Source of the DNA: Flavimobilis massiliensis
GTDB taxonomy: Bacteria > Actinomycetota > Actinomycetes > Actinomycetales > Cellulomonadaceae
DNA: 64,000 nucleotides
Assembly (NCBI RefSeq): GCF_900240335.1
Contig: NZ_LT964979.1
Span: 496,001-560,000 of the forward strand
Direction: 5' to 3'
In this document: piece after piece, positions 1 through 8,900 of the stretch
How positions within the stretch are numbered: the stretch's first letter is position 1
Layout: each line of letters opens with the position of its first letter
The notes under the pieces: generated by a model
Seen by the model: only the letters and a program-made list of their open reading frames with translations
The model's database searches: none
Told to the model about the DNA's origin: nothing
Translations under genes and position numbers: made by a program

Positions 1-956
1 ACGTTCTCGCCCCCGATCGCGTCCGCGGCCATGACGGCGACGAGCGCGGAGTCGATGCCGCCCGAGAGACCGAGGACGACCGAGCGGAAGCCGTTCTTGC
101 GGATGTAGCCGGAGAGGCCGGCGACGCATGCGCGGTAGACCTCCTCGTCGGGGTGGAGCGGAGGAGCGACGCGTCCTCGGCGCAGCGCGCCGCCGCGCGT
201 CGGTACGTCGTGGACGAGGAGGTCGGGCGTGAACTGCGGCGAGCGGGCGACGACCTCGCCCGCGACGTCGAGGATAAAGCTGCCGCCCTCGAGGACGAGG
301 TCGTCCTGGCCTCCAACCTGGTTGACGTAGGCGACGGGTGCGCCGAGGGTCGCGGCGACGCGGCGTGCGTGCCGGAGCCGCTCGTGGTCCTTGCCCTCCT
401 CGTACGGGGAGCCGTTGACGACGACGACGAGGTCGAGGCGAGCGTCCGCGAGCTCGGCGACGGGGCCGTCCGCCCGCCACAGGTCCTCGCAGACGAGCAG
501 GCCGACGCGGTGTCCGTCGACGTTGAGCACGGTCGTCGTCGTGCCCGCGGCGAAGATTCGGGCCTCGTCGAAGACGCCGTACGTCGGCAGGTGGCGCTTG
601 TCGTACGTTGCGACGACGCGGCCGTCGCGGAGCGCGACGGCCCGGTTCGTGGGCCGGGGCCCGTCGGGCGTCGTCGTCGTGCCGAGCGTGCCGACGACGA
701 CCGTGACGTCGCCGTGCCCGGCCTCTGCGAGGTCGCGCGCGAGCACGTCGACCGCGGTCGCGGCGTCGTCGCGGAACGCGGCGCGCAGCGCGAGATCCTC
801 GACGGGGTAGCCGGTGAGGGTCATCTCGGGCAGGGCGACGAGGCGTGCGCCGTCGGCCGCCGCAGCGGCGACCGCGTCGAGGACGAGGCGGGCGTTGCCC
901 GCGAGGTCACCGACGCACGTGTCGGCCTGGGCGAGCGCGATGCGCAGGTCTGGCAT
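1..956 (-). CDS. nadE: NAD+ synthetase, glutamine-hydrolysing (partial, C-terminus outside window)
   Basis: Makes NAD+ from deamido-NAD+ using ammonia released from glutamine by its own N-terminal domain. The visible 318 residues hold a nitrilase-type glutaminase domain with the catalytic triad Glu44 (LPEMTLTGYP), Lys120 (YDKRHLPTYG) and Cys156 (LLVCEDLW), followed by the start of the synthetase domain with the ATP-binding motif LGLSGGIDSA near residue 300. The gene runs off the left edge, so about half of the usual 550-680 residue protein is missing. The ATG at 956 has no Shine-Dalgarno but has TAGGCT six bases upstream, indicating a leaderless message. It is divergent from glnA2; NadE consumes glutamine, so the neighbourhood is metabolically sensible. 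Confidence 0.95.
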   Translation of the reverse strand, partial: MPDLRIALAQADTCVGDLAGNARLVLDAVAAAAADGARLVALPEMTLTGYPVEDLALRAAFRDDAATAVDVLARDLAEAGHGDVTVVVGTLGTTTTPDGPRPTNRAVALRDGRVVATYDKRHLPTYGVFDEARIFAAGTTTTVLNVDGHRVGLLVCEDLWRADGPVAELADARLDLVVVVNGSPYEEGKDHERLRHARRVAATLGAPVAYVNQVGGQDDLVLEGGSFILDVAGEVVARSPQFTPDLLVHDVPTRGGALRRGRVAPPLHPDEEVYRACVAGLSGYIRKNGFRSVVLGLSGGIDSALVAVMAADAIGGEN

Positions 957-962
957 GGCTCC

Positions 963-968
963 AGCCTA
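963..968 (-). promoter_or_regulatory. -10 box of a leaderless promoter for nadE
   Basis: TAGGCT on the minus strand ends 6 nt before the nadE ATG; no Shine-Dalgarno and no clear -35. The spacing places the transcription start on the start codon. Inferred from sequence only. Confidence 0.55.
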
Positions 969-1057
969 GGACGTGCCAGCGACCGACGACGCAGGTGGAC
1001 GCCGTCCGACGCGTGGTACGCAACGTGCTCGTAACACTTGTCGGGCAGGATGGGCGC

Positions 1058-2395
1058 ATGGACAAGCAGCAGGAGTTCGTGCTTCGCACCGTCGAGGAGC
1101 GCGACATCCGATTCATCCGTCTCTGGTTCACCGACGTCCTCGGCATGCTCAAGTCCGTCGCGATCGCCCCGGCCGAGCTCGAGGGCGCGTTCGCCGAGGG
1201 CATCGGGTTCGACGGGTCCGCGATCGAGGGCCTCACCCGCGTCTACGAGGCCGACATGGTTGCGCGCCCCGACCCGTCGACGTTCCAGACGTTGCCGTGG
1301 CGCGGGGACCGCAACGGCACGGCACGGATGTTCTGCGACCTCCTCAACCCGGACGGCACGCACTCGCTCGCGGACTCCCGCTATGTCCTCAAGCGTGCGA
1401 TGGACCGTGCGGCCGCCAAGGGCTTCACGTTCTACACGCACCCCGAGATCGAGTTCTACCTCTTCAAGGCTCCGCTCTCCGCCGGTGATCCGCTCGTGCC
1501 GGTCGACCAGGCCGGCTACTTCGACCACGTTGCGCGCGGCAACGCGCACGACTTCCGTCGTGCTGCGATCCAGATGCTCGAGTCCATGGGCATCTCGGTC
1601 GAGTTCTCCCACCACGAGGCGGGTCCGGGCCAGAACGAGATCGACCTGCGTTACGCGGACGCCCTGACGACCGCCGACAACATCATGACGTTCCGCACGG
1701 TCATCAAGGAGGTCGCGCTCGAGCAGGGCGTGTACGCGTCCTTCATGCCGAAGCCCATGGCGCAGCACCCGGGTTCGGGCATGCACACCCACCTCTCGCT
1801 GTTCGAGGGCGACCGCAACGCGTTCCACGAGCCGGGCGCGCAGCACGAGCTGAGCAAGACGGGACGCGCGTTCATCGCGGGCCTCCTCACGCACGCGGCG
1901 GAGATCACGGCGATCACCAACCAGTACGTCAACTCCTACAAGCGACTGTGGGGCGGCGCCGAGGCGCCGAGTTACATCTGCTGGGGCCACAACAACCGCT
2001 CCTCGCTCGTGCGCGTGCCGATGTACAAGCCGGGCAAGGGGAACTCCTCGCGCATCGAGTACCGTGCGCTCGACTCGGCGGCGAACCCGTACCTCGCGTT
2101 CGCGGTCCTGCTTGCCGCGGGGCTCAAGGGCATCGAGGAGGGGTACGAGTTGCCCGAGGGGTCGGCGGAGGACGTGTGGCTCCTCACGGACGCCGAGCGG
2201 CGTGCGGCCGGCATCGAGCCGCTGCCGCAGTCGCTCGACGAGGCCGTGCGCCTCATGGAGCGCTCCGAGCTCGTCGCCGAGACGCTCGGCGAGCACGTCT
2301 TCGACTTCGTGCTCCGCAACAAGCGTCAGGAGTGGGAGGCGTACCGCTCGCAGGTGACGCCGTTCGAGCTCGAGCGCTTCCTGCCCGTCCTGTGA
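1058..2395 (+). CDS. glnA2: Glutamine synthetase, GlnA2-type
   Basis: Type I glutamine synthetase paralogue of 445 residues. The start (ATG, MDKQQEFVLRTVEERDIRF) is chosen because it matches the M. tuberculosis GlnA2 N-terminus and has AGGA about ten bases upstream; the frame is open further upstream but that part is unlike the family. GS signatures visible include GFDGSAIEG, PEIEFYLF, EFSHHEAGPGQNEID and GSGMHTHLSLF. The NLYDLPPEE-type loop carrying the adenylylated Tyr of GlnA1 is absent (the region reads ELPEGSAEDVWLL), so GlnE, encoded 16 bases downstream, probably does not modify this enzyme. In actinobacteria GlnA2 is not the main assimilatory enzyme; some homologues act on glutamate or other amines, so the exact substrate is open. 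Confidence 0.93.
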   Translation: MDKQQEFVLRTVEERDIRFIRLWFTDVLGMLKSVAIAPAELEGAFAEGIGFDGSAIEGLTRVYEADMVARPDPSTFQTLPWRGDRNGTARMFCDLLNPDGTHSLADSRYVLKRAMDRAAAKGFTFYTHPEIEFYLFKAPLSAGDPLVPVDQAGYFDHVARGNAHDFRRAAIQMLESMGISVEFSHHEAGPGQNEIDLRYADALTTADNIMTFRTVIKEVALEQGVYASFMPKPMAQHPGSGMHTHLSLFEGDRNAFHEPGAQHELSKTGRAFIAGLLTHAAEITAITNQYVNSYKRLWGGAEAPSYICWGHNNRSSLVRVPMYKPGKGNSSRIEYRALDSAANPYLAFAVLLAAGLKGIEEGYELPEGSAEDVWLLTDAERRAAGIEPLPQSLDEAVRLMERSELVAETLGEHVFDFVLRNKRQEWEAYRSQVTPFELERFLPVL

Positions 2396-2411
2396 GCGTG
2401 GCGGTCGACCG

Positions 2412-5400
2412 GTGAGCGTCCCGGGGCCCGGTGCGGGAGGCGGTCGGCGCGAGTCGGCCGGCGCACGTCTGCGCCGCGCGGGCTTCCTCGAGGTGGCGCG
2501 GGCCGAGTCGTTCCTCGCCGATGCTGCCCTTGCTCGCGTCGTCGTCGACACGGATGCGCTCGTCGTGGCGCTCGCTCCGGCCGCGGACCCCGATGCGGCG
2601 CTGCTCGCTCTCGTGAGGCTTGCGGAGGCCGTCGCGGGGCGCCCCGAGGAGGCGGCGCTCCGTCGTGCGCTCGCGACCGACGACGACGCCCGCGCGCGGC
2701 TGCTCGCGGTCCTCGGCGCGTCGGTCGCGCTCGGTGACGAGCTCGTCCGGCACCCCGACGTCCTCGGGGACGTGCTCGACGACGCCACGCCCCTCGGAGT
2801 CGACCCCGGTGCCGTGCGCGCCGAGCTGCTGCGGGCGGTCGGAGCGGACCCGTCGGCGGACGTGCCGGTCGCACTCGTCGGGGCGCTCTCAGCCGACGGC
2901 TCCGGGGAGGCGGCCTCGTCCGCCGACCTCGCGTCGGTGACCGACGTGATGCGTCGCGCCTACCGTCGGCGGCTTGCGCGGATCGCCGCACGGGACCTCG
3001 CGTCGCCCACGCCCGAGGACGTCATGCCTGCGGTCTCGGCGGCCCTCTCGGACCTTGCGGCCGCCGCACTCGAGGCGGCCCTCGCGATCGCACGGGCGGG
3101 CCTGCCGGGGCATGGTGCCGGGACGCGTCTCGCGGTCGTCGCGATGGGCAAGTGCGGGGCCCGCGAGCTCAACTACGTCTCGGACGTCGACGTCATCCAT
3201 GTCGCCGAGCCTGTCGACGGCGGCGACGAGACCGTCGCCCTCCAGGACGGTGCGCGACTCGCGGCGGCGCTCGCGCGCATCTGTGCGCAGCCGTCGGGGG
3301 AGCCCCCGCTGTGGGCGGTCGACGCAGCGCTGCGGCCCGAGGGCAAGGACGGGCCGCTCGTGCGGACCGTCGCGTCGCACCGCGCGTACTACGAGCGGTG
3401 GGCGAAGACGTGGGAGTTCCAGGCGCTCCTCAAGGCACGTCCTGTGGCGGGCGACGCCGCGCTCGGCCAGGCGTACCTCGACGCGGTCTCGCCGATGGTG
3501 TGGCAGGCGGTGACACGGGAGAACTTCGTCGCCGATGCGCAGGCCATGCGCCGCCGCGTCGAGAACCACGTCCCGGCCGCCGAGGCGGACCGGCAGGTGA
3601 AGCTCGGCAAGGGCGGCCTGCGTGACGTGGAGTTCACCGTCCAGCTCCTCCAGCTCGTGCACGGGCGCACCGACAGTTCGATCCGTGCGGCGACGACGCT
3701 CACGGCGCTCGACGCTCTCACCGACGCCGGCTACGTCGGGCGTGACGACCGGGACGAGATGGCACGCTGCTACCGCTTCCTGCGCGTGCTCGAGCACCGC
3801 CTGCAACTGTCCGGCCTCGCTCGCACGCACCTCCTGCCGACCGCGGAGACCGACCTGCGGCGACTCGCGCGCTCGGTCGGGCTGCGTGCTGGGGGTGCTG
3901 ACGGTCTGCTCGCCGCCTGGCGCGACACCCGTCACGCGGTGCGTACGATGCACGAGCGTCTCTACTACCGGCCGCTCCTGCCCGCGGTCGCGCGCCTCTC
4001 AGCGACCGAGGTGTCGCTACGCCCGGAGGATGCTCGCGCGCGGCTCGCGGCGATCGGCTACCGCGACCCGGCGGGCGCGGCGCGGCACATCGCAGCGCTT
4101 ACCGAGGGCGTCTCACGGCGTGCCTCGATCCAGCGGCAGCTGCTGCCCGTCATGCTCGGCTGGTTCGCCGAGGGCGCGGACCCTGACGCGGGGCTGCTCG
4201 CGTTCCGCGTCCTGTCCGACGAGCTCGGCTCGAGCCACTGGTACCTCAAGCTGCTGCGCGACTCGGGAACGGCCGCGCACCGGCTCGCACGGCTGCTCGC
4301 TGGTGCGCGCTACCTCGCGGACGCGCTTGCACGCTCGCCCGAGTCCGTGTCGTGGCTCGGCGACGACGCCGAGCTCGCGCCGCCCGGTGCGGAGCGGCTC
4401 GCGAACGAGATCGACGCGGTGCTCACGCGCTCGGACGAGGTCGAGTTCGCGACGCAATCGGTCCGCGCCCTGCGTCGACGTGAACTGGCCCGGACCGGCG
4501 CGGGCGAGGCGCTCGGACTCGTCGACGTCCTCGGTGCGGTCCGTGCGATCTCCGGGGTCACCGACGTCGTGCTGGCGTCGGCGCTGCGCATCGCTCACCA
4601 CGCGGTCCGAGCGGAGCGCGGGCTCGACGGGCCGCTCGCGGACGTCCTCGTCGTCGGCATGGGGCGGCTCGGCGGTCACGAGTCGGGCTACGGCTCGGAC
4701 GCTGACGTGCAGTTCGTCCACCGGGGGCGCGCAGGCGTCGACGAGTCCGACGCGCACTCGTACGCGACCGCGGTCTGCGCTCGGCTGCGCCAGCTGCTCG
4801 GGGAGGTCGGTCCGGAGCCGTCGCTTGAGGTCGATGCGTCACTGCGTCCCGAGGGTCGCAACGGGCCGCTCGTGAGGTCCGTCGCGTCGTTCGCCGAGTA
4901 CCACTCACGGTGGTCCCTCGTGTGGGAGGCGCAGGCCCTCCTGCGGGCGCGCCGTGTCGCGGGCCCCGAGGAGTTGTGGGACGAGGTGGCTGCGATCGTC
5001 GACCCGATCCGCTACCCGCCGGAGCTGTCGCCCGAGAAGGCGCGGGAGGTTCGCCGGATCAAGGCACGTGTCGAGGCTGAACGGATGCCGCGGGGGAGCG
5101 ACCCGGCGCGCAACGTCAAGCTCGGACGCGGAGGCCTCGCGGACGTCGAGTGGACCGTCCAGTTGCTTCAGCTCGAGCATGCGGGGCGGGTGCCCGCCCT
5201 GCGGACGACGTCGACACTCGACGCTCTCGACGTCCTCGCCCACGAGGGACTTGTCGAGGCCACTGACGCCGAGGTCCTGCGCGAGGCGTGGCTCCTCGCG
5301 TCGTCGGTCCGTCACGCGAACGTGCTGTGGTCGGGGCGCGCGGACGGTGCGGGCACGGACGTGCTGCCCGCGGCGCGGCGTGACCTCGAGGGCGTCGCGC

Positions 5401-5498
5401 GACTTCTCGGGCGCGACGCGAACGACCTCGAGGAGACGTACCTGCGGACCGCGCGCCGTTGCCGCGCGGTCGTCGACCGCGTCTTTTACGGCGCCTGA
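2412..5498 (+). CDS. glnE: Bifunctional glutamine synthetase adenylyltransferase/deadenylylase
   Basis: Switches GlnA1 activity by adding or removing AMP on a tyrosine according to nitrogen status. At 1028 residues it has the two-lobed family layout: an N-terminal adenylyl-removase lobe with the nucleotidyltransferase motif MGKCGARELNYVSDVD and a C-terminal transferase lobe with MGRLGGHESGYGSDAD, each followed by helical regions with near-identical blocks (KLGKGGLRDVEFTVQLLQL and KLGRGGLADVEWTVQLLQL). GTG start 16 bases after glnA2, so the two are probably co-transcribed. Its last 13 bases overlap the convergent permease gene. The likely target, glnA, lies 1.3 kb downstream on the other strand. 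Confidence 0.96.
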   Translation: MSVPGPGAGGGRRESAGARLRRAGFLEVARAESFLADAALARVVVDTDALVVALAPAADPDAALLALVRLAEAVAGRPEEAALRRALATDDDARARLLAVLGASVALGDELVRHPDVLGDVLDDATPLGVDPGAVRAELLRAVGADPSADVPVALVGALSADGSGEAASSADLASVTDVMRRAYRRRLARIAARDLASPTPEDVMPAVSAALSDLAAAALEAALAIARAGLPGHGAGTRLAVVAMGKCGARELNYVSDVDVIHVAEPVDGGDETVALQDGARLAAALARICAQPSGEPPLWAVDAALRPEGKDGPLVRTVASHRAYYERWAKTWEFQALLKARPVAGDAALGQAYLDAVSPMVWQAVTRENFVADAQAMRRRVENHVPAAEADRQVKLGKGGLRDVEFTVQLLQLVHGRTDSSIRAATTLTALDALTDAGYVGRDDRDEMARCYRFLRVLEHRLQLSGLARTHLLPTAETDLRRLARSVGLRAGGADGLLAAWRDTRHAVRTMHERLYYRPLLPAVARLSATEVSLRPEDARARLAAIGYRDPAGAARHIAALTEGVSRRASIQRQLLPVMLGWFAEGADPDAGLLAFRVLSDELGSSHWYLKLLRDSGTAAHRLARLLAGARYLADALARSPESVSWLGDDAELAPPGAERLANEIDAVLTRSDEVEFATQSVRALRRRELARTGAGEALGLVDVLGAVRAISGVTDVVLASALRIAHHAVRAERGLDGPLADVLVVGMGRLGGHESGYGSDADVQFVHRGRAGVDESDAHSYATAVCARLRQLLGEVGPEPSLEVDASLRPEGRNGPLVRSVASFAEYHSRWSLVWEAQALLRARRVAGPEELWDEVAAIVDPIRYPPELSPEKAREVRRIKARVEAERMPRGSDPARNVKLGRGGLADVEWTVQLLQLEHAGRVPALRTTSTLDALDVLAHEGLVEATDAEVLREAWLLASSVRHANVLWSGRADGAGTDVLPAARRDLEGVARLLGRDANDLEETYLRTARRCRAVVDRVFYGA

Positions 5499-6688
5499 GG
5501 CGACCCGGGCGCGTCGTCGTCCGCCGCGATCGTCGGGATCCGCACGACACCGTCGTCAGGGTCCGCGGTGCCCTTCCACCCGTCGGCGGGCTCGTGCTCG
5601 CGGAGCATCGCCGAGTCGACGAGCTCGTGCCGACGGAGGTACGTCGATGCGACGGCCTGGATCGTCGCGGCGACGGGCAGCGCGAGGAACGCGCCGAGCG
5701 CCCCGAAGACGGCCCCGAACGCGAGGACGACGACGAACGCGACCGCCGGGTTCATCTCGAGTGCCTTCTGCGAGATCTTCGGCGAGAAGATGTAGTTCTC
5801 GATCTGCTGGTAGACGACGATGAAGACGAGCACCGCGAGCGCCTTCATGGGGCTCTGCGCGAGCGCGAGAAGGACCGGCAGAGCGCCACCGATGTACGTG
5901 CCGATCGTCGGCACGAACTGCGAGACGATGCCCGTGAAGAGGGCGAGCGGCAGCGAGTACGGGATGCTGAGGATGATGAGGAAGACGAGCGTGAACGCCG
6001 TCGAGAGGAACGCGAGCACGAGCCGCGAGTTGATGAAGCCCGAGACCTTCACCTGCGTGATCTCCCACAGGTGGAGGACCGTCACCTGGTTGCGGGGCGC
6101 GAGCCACGAGCAGATAGCGGCCCGGAACTTCGGCCCGGCGGCGCACAGGTAGTAGACGACGAGGCCGATCGTCATGACGGCGAAGATGAAGCCGAGCAGC
6201 GAGCTGCCGATGCCGAGCGCCGACGACGCGATGTCGTCACCCCAGCCGTCGATCGCCTGACCGAGCAGTTTCTCCTTCTCGGGCAGCTCGGCGCCGAAGC
6301 TCTCGGACGCCCACGTGCGGATGTTCTCGTAAATCTGAGGGACGGACTTGCCGAGTTCGATGACCTGCGTGACGAACATCGTCCCGAACATTGCGATCAT
6401 CGCGACGATCGCGAGGAACGCACCGCCCATGACGACCCCGGTCGCGGCGCCGCGCTTCCACCGGTGACGCACGAGCCACGCGATCATCGGCTCGAGCATG
6501 AGCGCGATGAACAGAGCGATGACGAGGTTCGTGAAGAGGGCCGTGAGCATCCCCATCGCACGCCACGCGAGGACGCCGACGATGACGGCGACGACGGCCA
6601 TCGCGAGGGCCTTCGGCAACCAGCGTGGGGGCCGTGCCGCAGGGTCGACCTCGTCGAGGTAGCGCGGCTGGACGTCGGGAACGGTCAC
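5486..6688 (-). CDS. AI-2E family (PerM/YdiK-type) membrane transporter
   Basis: Integral membrane protein of 400 residues with about eight hydrophobic segments, a first pair near residues 30-80 and the last in FVVVLAFGAVFGALGAFLALP. The family is named for autoinducer-2 export, but members also include Na+/H+ antiporters, so the substrate is unknown. The C-terminal tail is Asp/Pro-rich and cytoplasmic. An in-frame TTG four codons upstream is possible, but the GTG used here sits correctly behind GGAGGA. It overlaps the end of glnE by 13 bases tail-to-tail and lies downstream of glnA on the same strand behind a strong hairpin, so it is probably a separate unit. Confidence 0.85.
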   Translation of the reverse strand: MTVPDVQPRYLDEVDPAARPPRWLPKALAMAVVAVIVGVLAWRAMGMLTALFTNLVIALFIALMLEPMIAWLVRHRWKRGAATGVVMGGAFLAIVAMIAMFGTMFVTQVIELGKSVPQIYENIRTWASESFGAELPEKEKLLGQAIDGWGDDIASSALGIGSSLLGFIFAVMTIGLVVYYLCAAGPKFRAAICSWLAPRNQVTVLHLWEITQVKVSGFINSRLVLAFLSTAFTLVFLIILSIPYSLPLALFTGIVSQFVPTIGTYIGGALPVLLALAQSPMKALAVLVFIVVYQQIENYIFSPKISQKALEMNPAVAFVVVLAFGAVFGALGAFLALPVAATIQAVASTYLRRHELVDSAMLREHEPADGWKGTADPDDGVVRIPTIAADDDAPGSPQAP

Positions 6689-6739
6689 GGGGTCCTCCAA
6701 CGGAGCATGGTACGGGCAGAGCGAACCTACCGCAACGAC

Positions 6740-6778
6740 GGCGGGGCCCGCGCGCAGGATCTGCGTGCGGGCCCCGCC
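6740..6778 (-). terminator. Hairpin after glnA
   Basis: GC-rich inverted repeat (ggcggggcccgc paired with its complement, loop around 6758-6760) just past the glnA stop. No T-tract. Confidence 0.65.
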
Positions 6779-6796
6779 AGGAACGGCTAGCTGATG

Positions 6797-8221
6797 TCAG
6801 CAGTCGTAGTAGAGCTCGAACTCGTGCGGCGTCGGACGCAGCTGGACGGGGTCGAGCTCGTGCGTGCGCTTGTAGTCGATCCACGTCTCGATGAGGTCGG
6901 GCGTGAAGACGCCGCCGACGGTGAGGAAGTCGTGGTCCTCCTCGAGGGCCTTGAGCGCCTCGTTGAGGCTGCCCGGGACCTGCTGGATGAGCGCGTGCTC
7001 CTCCGGGGGCAGTTCGTAGAGGTCCTTGTCGATCGGCTCCGGCGGCTCGATGCGGTTCTTGATGCCGTCGATGCCCGCGAGCAGCTGGGCCGCGAACGCG
7101 AGGTACGGGTTGGCTGACGGGTCCGGAACTCGGAACTCGACGCGCTTCGCCTTGGGGTTCGAGCCCGTCACGGGGATGCGGATGCACGCGGAGCGGTTGC
7201 GCGCCGAGTACACGAGGTTGACCGGGGCCTCGTACCCGGGCACGAGGCGACGGTAGGAGTTCACCGACGGGTTCGTGAAGGCGAGCAGCGCGGGCGCGTG
7301 CTTGAGGAGACCGCCGATGTACCAGCGCGCGATGTCGGAGAGGCCGCCGTAGCCGGCCTCGTCGTAGAAGAGCGGCTTGCCGTCCTTCCACAGCGACTGG
7401 TGGGAGTGCATCCCGGAGCCGTTGTCCCCGAAGAGGGGCTTCGGCATGAAGGTCACGGACTTGCCGGCCTCCCACGCGACGTTCTTGATGACGTACTTGA
7501 ACTTCATGAGGTCGTCCGCAGCCGCGGTGAGCGTCGAGAAGCGGTAGTTGATCTCCTGCTGCCCGGCCGTGCCGACCTCGTGGTGGGCGCGCTCGACCTC
7601 GAGGCCGACCTCGTTGAGCACCGCGCACATGTCGTCACGCAGGTCGGCCATCTGGTCGTTGGGGGAGACGGGGAAGTAGCCACCCTTGTAGCGCGTCTTG
7701 TACCCGAGGTTGCCGCCCTCCTCCTCGCGGCCCGTGTTCCACGCGGCCTCCTTGGAGTCGAGCGAGTAGAACGCGGAGTGCTGGGTCGTCGCGAAGCGCA
7801 CGTCGTCGAAGACGTAGAACTCGGCCTCGGGAGCGAAGAACGCAGTGTCGGCGATGCCCGTCGAGCGCAGGTAGGCCTCGGCCTTGAACGCGACGTTGCG
7901 CGGGTCGCGCGAGTAGGCCTCGTCCGTGAAGGGGTCGACGATCGAGAAGTTCACGATGAGCGTCTTGCGCTTGCGGAACGGGTCGACGTACGCGGTCGTC
8001 ACATCGGGGATGAGCTTCATGTCCGACTCGTGGATGGCCTGGAAGCCGCGGATCGAGGACCCGTCGAACATCATGCCGTCCGTGAAGGCGGACTCCTCGA
8101 ACTGCGCGATCGGAATGTTGAAGTGCTGCATCACTCCGGGCAGGTCGCAGAAGCGCACGTCGACGAACTCGACGCCTTCGTTGCGCGTGAAGGCGATGGC
8201 CTCCTCGGCGGTGGTGAACAT
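6797..8221 (-). CDS. glnA: Glutamine synthetase type I, main assimilatory enzyme
   Basis: Joins ammonia and glutamate to glutamine with ATP; dodecameric cytoplasmic enzyme. The 474-residue product begins MFTTAEEAIAFTRNEGVEF and carries GS motifs (MFDGSSIRGF, APEAEFYVFD, GSGMHSHQSLW, PVTGSNPKAKR). Tyr402 in KDLYELPPEE is the conserved adenylylation site, making this the substrate of GlnE. The ATG has AAGGAG in front. The frame is open far upstream into the intergenic region, but that extension lacks family similarity and would cover the GlnR operator. The upstream region carries a complete GlnR box, so transcription should rise under nitrogen limitation. A hairpin follows the stop codon. Confidence 0.97.
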   Translation of the reverse strand: MFTTAEEAIAFTRNEGVEFVDVRFCDLPGVMQHFNIPIAQFEESAFTDGMMFDGSSIRGFQAIHESDMKLIPDVTTAYVDPFRKRKTLIVNFSIVDPFTDEAYSRDPRNVAFKAEAYLRSTGIADTAFFAPEAEFYVFDDVRFATTQHSAFYSLDSKEAAWNTGREEEGGNLGYKTRYKGGYFPVSPNDQMADLRDDMCAVLNEVGLEVERAHHEVGTAGQQEINYRFSTLTAAADDLMKFKYVIKNVAWEAGKSVTFMPKPLFGDNGSGMHSHQSLWKDGKPLFYDEAGYGGLSDIARWYIGGLLKHAPALLAFTNPSVNSYRRLVPGYEAPVNLVYSARNRSACIRIPVTGSNPKAKRVEFRVPDPSANPYLAFAAQLLAGIDGIKNRIEPPEPIDKDLYELPPEEHALIQQVPGSLNEALKALEEDHDFLTVGGVFTPDLIETWIDYKRTHELDPVQLRPTPHEFELYYDC

Positions 8222-8284
8222 CCGTAGCTCCTTGGGGAGAGTGGGTCGCCCTCGATCGGGCAGGTCCCAACCTAGGAGGGCACG

Positions 8285-8322
8285 ATTTCTCGACCGTGAC
8301 CCTGATGTTTCGGACGTGTTAC
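8285..8322 (-). promoter_or_regulatory. GlnR-binding site upstream of glnA
   Basis: On the minus strand the region reads GTAAC-N6-GAAAC-N6-GTCAC-N6-GAAAT, which fits the actinobacterial GlnR consensus of two a-b half-site pairs with 6-base spacing throughout; only the last base of the fourth block deviates. It lies 64-101 bases before the glnA start, as expected for an activator site. No second copy was seen near glnA2 or nadE. Confidence 0.85.
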
Positions 8323-8375
8323 GCGTGCGGCCCGCACGTGAGTTCCGTGTGAACGGAAGCACCATGCGGCCCACG

Positions 8376-8381
8376 TAGGCT
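8376..8381 (+). promoter_or_regulatory. -10 box of a leaderless promoter for the RDD protein
   Basis: TAGGCT followed by six bases and then the GTG start; no Shine-Dalgarno. Same hexamer and spacing as in front of nadE. Confidence 0.55.
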
Positions 8382-8387
8382 GGTGCC

Positions 8388-8822
8388 GTGGTCTCGAGAG
8401 AAGACATCGGCTCATGGTTGGAGGGCGCCCCGACGGGCGACGGCCCGGCGGGCGAGAGGCTCGGGCTTCCCGCGGACGGCCCGGGCTCGCTCGCAACCCT
8501 CGGGCGGCGCGTTCCCGCGCTGTTCCTCGACTGGTTCGCGTGCATGGGCGTGTCGGCGCTGTTGTTCGACGGGAATGCGACCGCGACGCTGCTCGTGTTC
8601 CTCGCCGAGAACGTTGTGCTCGTCGGGCTTCTCGGCTTCACCGTCGGTCACAGGATCTTCGGCATCGGTGTGCGCCGGCTCGACCGTGCGCCGTTCGTCG
8701 GGCCGCTGCGTGCCGCGGTGCGGGCGGTCCTCCTGTGCCTCGTGATCCCCGCCGTCGTGTGGGACGGCGACGGTCGTGGCCTCCACGACCGCGGTGCGGG
8801 CACGGTGCTCGTGCGGCTCTGA
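8388..8822 (+). CDS. RDD family membrane protein
   Basis: Small integral membrane protein of 144 residues. Hydrophobic segments lie near residues 44-60 (VPALFLDWFACMGVSALLF), 68-86 and 103-123. The family name comes from an Arg-Asp-Asp motif; here the first-helix site reads R..ALFLDW and the third segment starts at an Arg-rich stretch, both typical. Function of the family is not established; some members are thought to take part in ion or small-molecule transport. It is divergent from glnA and convergent with the DUF4191 gene, the same arrangement as Rv2219A next to glnA1 in M. tuberculosis (from memory). Confidence 0.75.
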   Translation: MVSREDIGSWLEGAPTGDGPAGERLGLPADGPGSLATLGRRVPALFLDWFACMGVSALLFDGNATATLLVFLAENVVLVGLLGFTVGHRIFGIGVRRLDRAPFVGPLRAAVRAVLLCLVIPAVVWDGDGRGLHDRGAGTVLVRL

Positions 8823-8843
8823 CCGCGTCCGGATGCCCCGACG

Positions 8844-8883
8844 ACGTGAGGCGCCCACCCCGGTCGGGGTGGGCGCCTCACGT
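8844..8883. terminator. Bidirectional hairpin between the RDD and DUF4191 genes
   Basis: Near-perfect 18-base stem built on acgtgaggcgcccacccc with a loop of a few bases. Lies between two converging genes and can serve both. Confidence 0.75.
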
Positions 8884-8900
8884 GCGTGGAGCGGGGTGGA

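Noticed and set aside
8222..8641. N-terminal extension of GlnA
   Set aside because: Would cover the GlnR operator and the start of the divergent RDD gene; the ATG at 8221 has a good Shine-Dalgarno and gives the family length.
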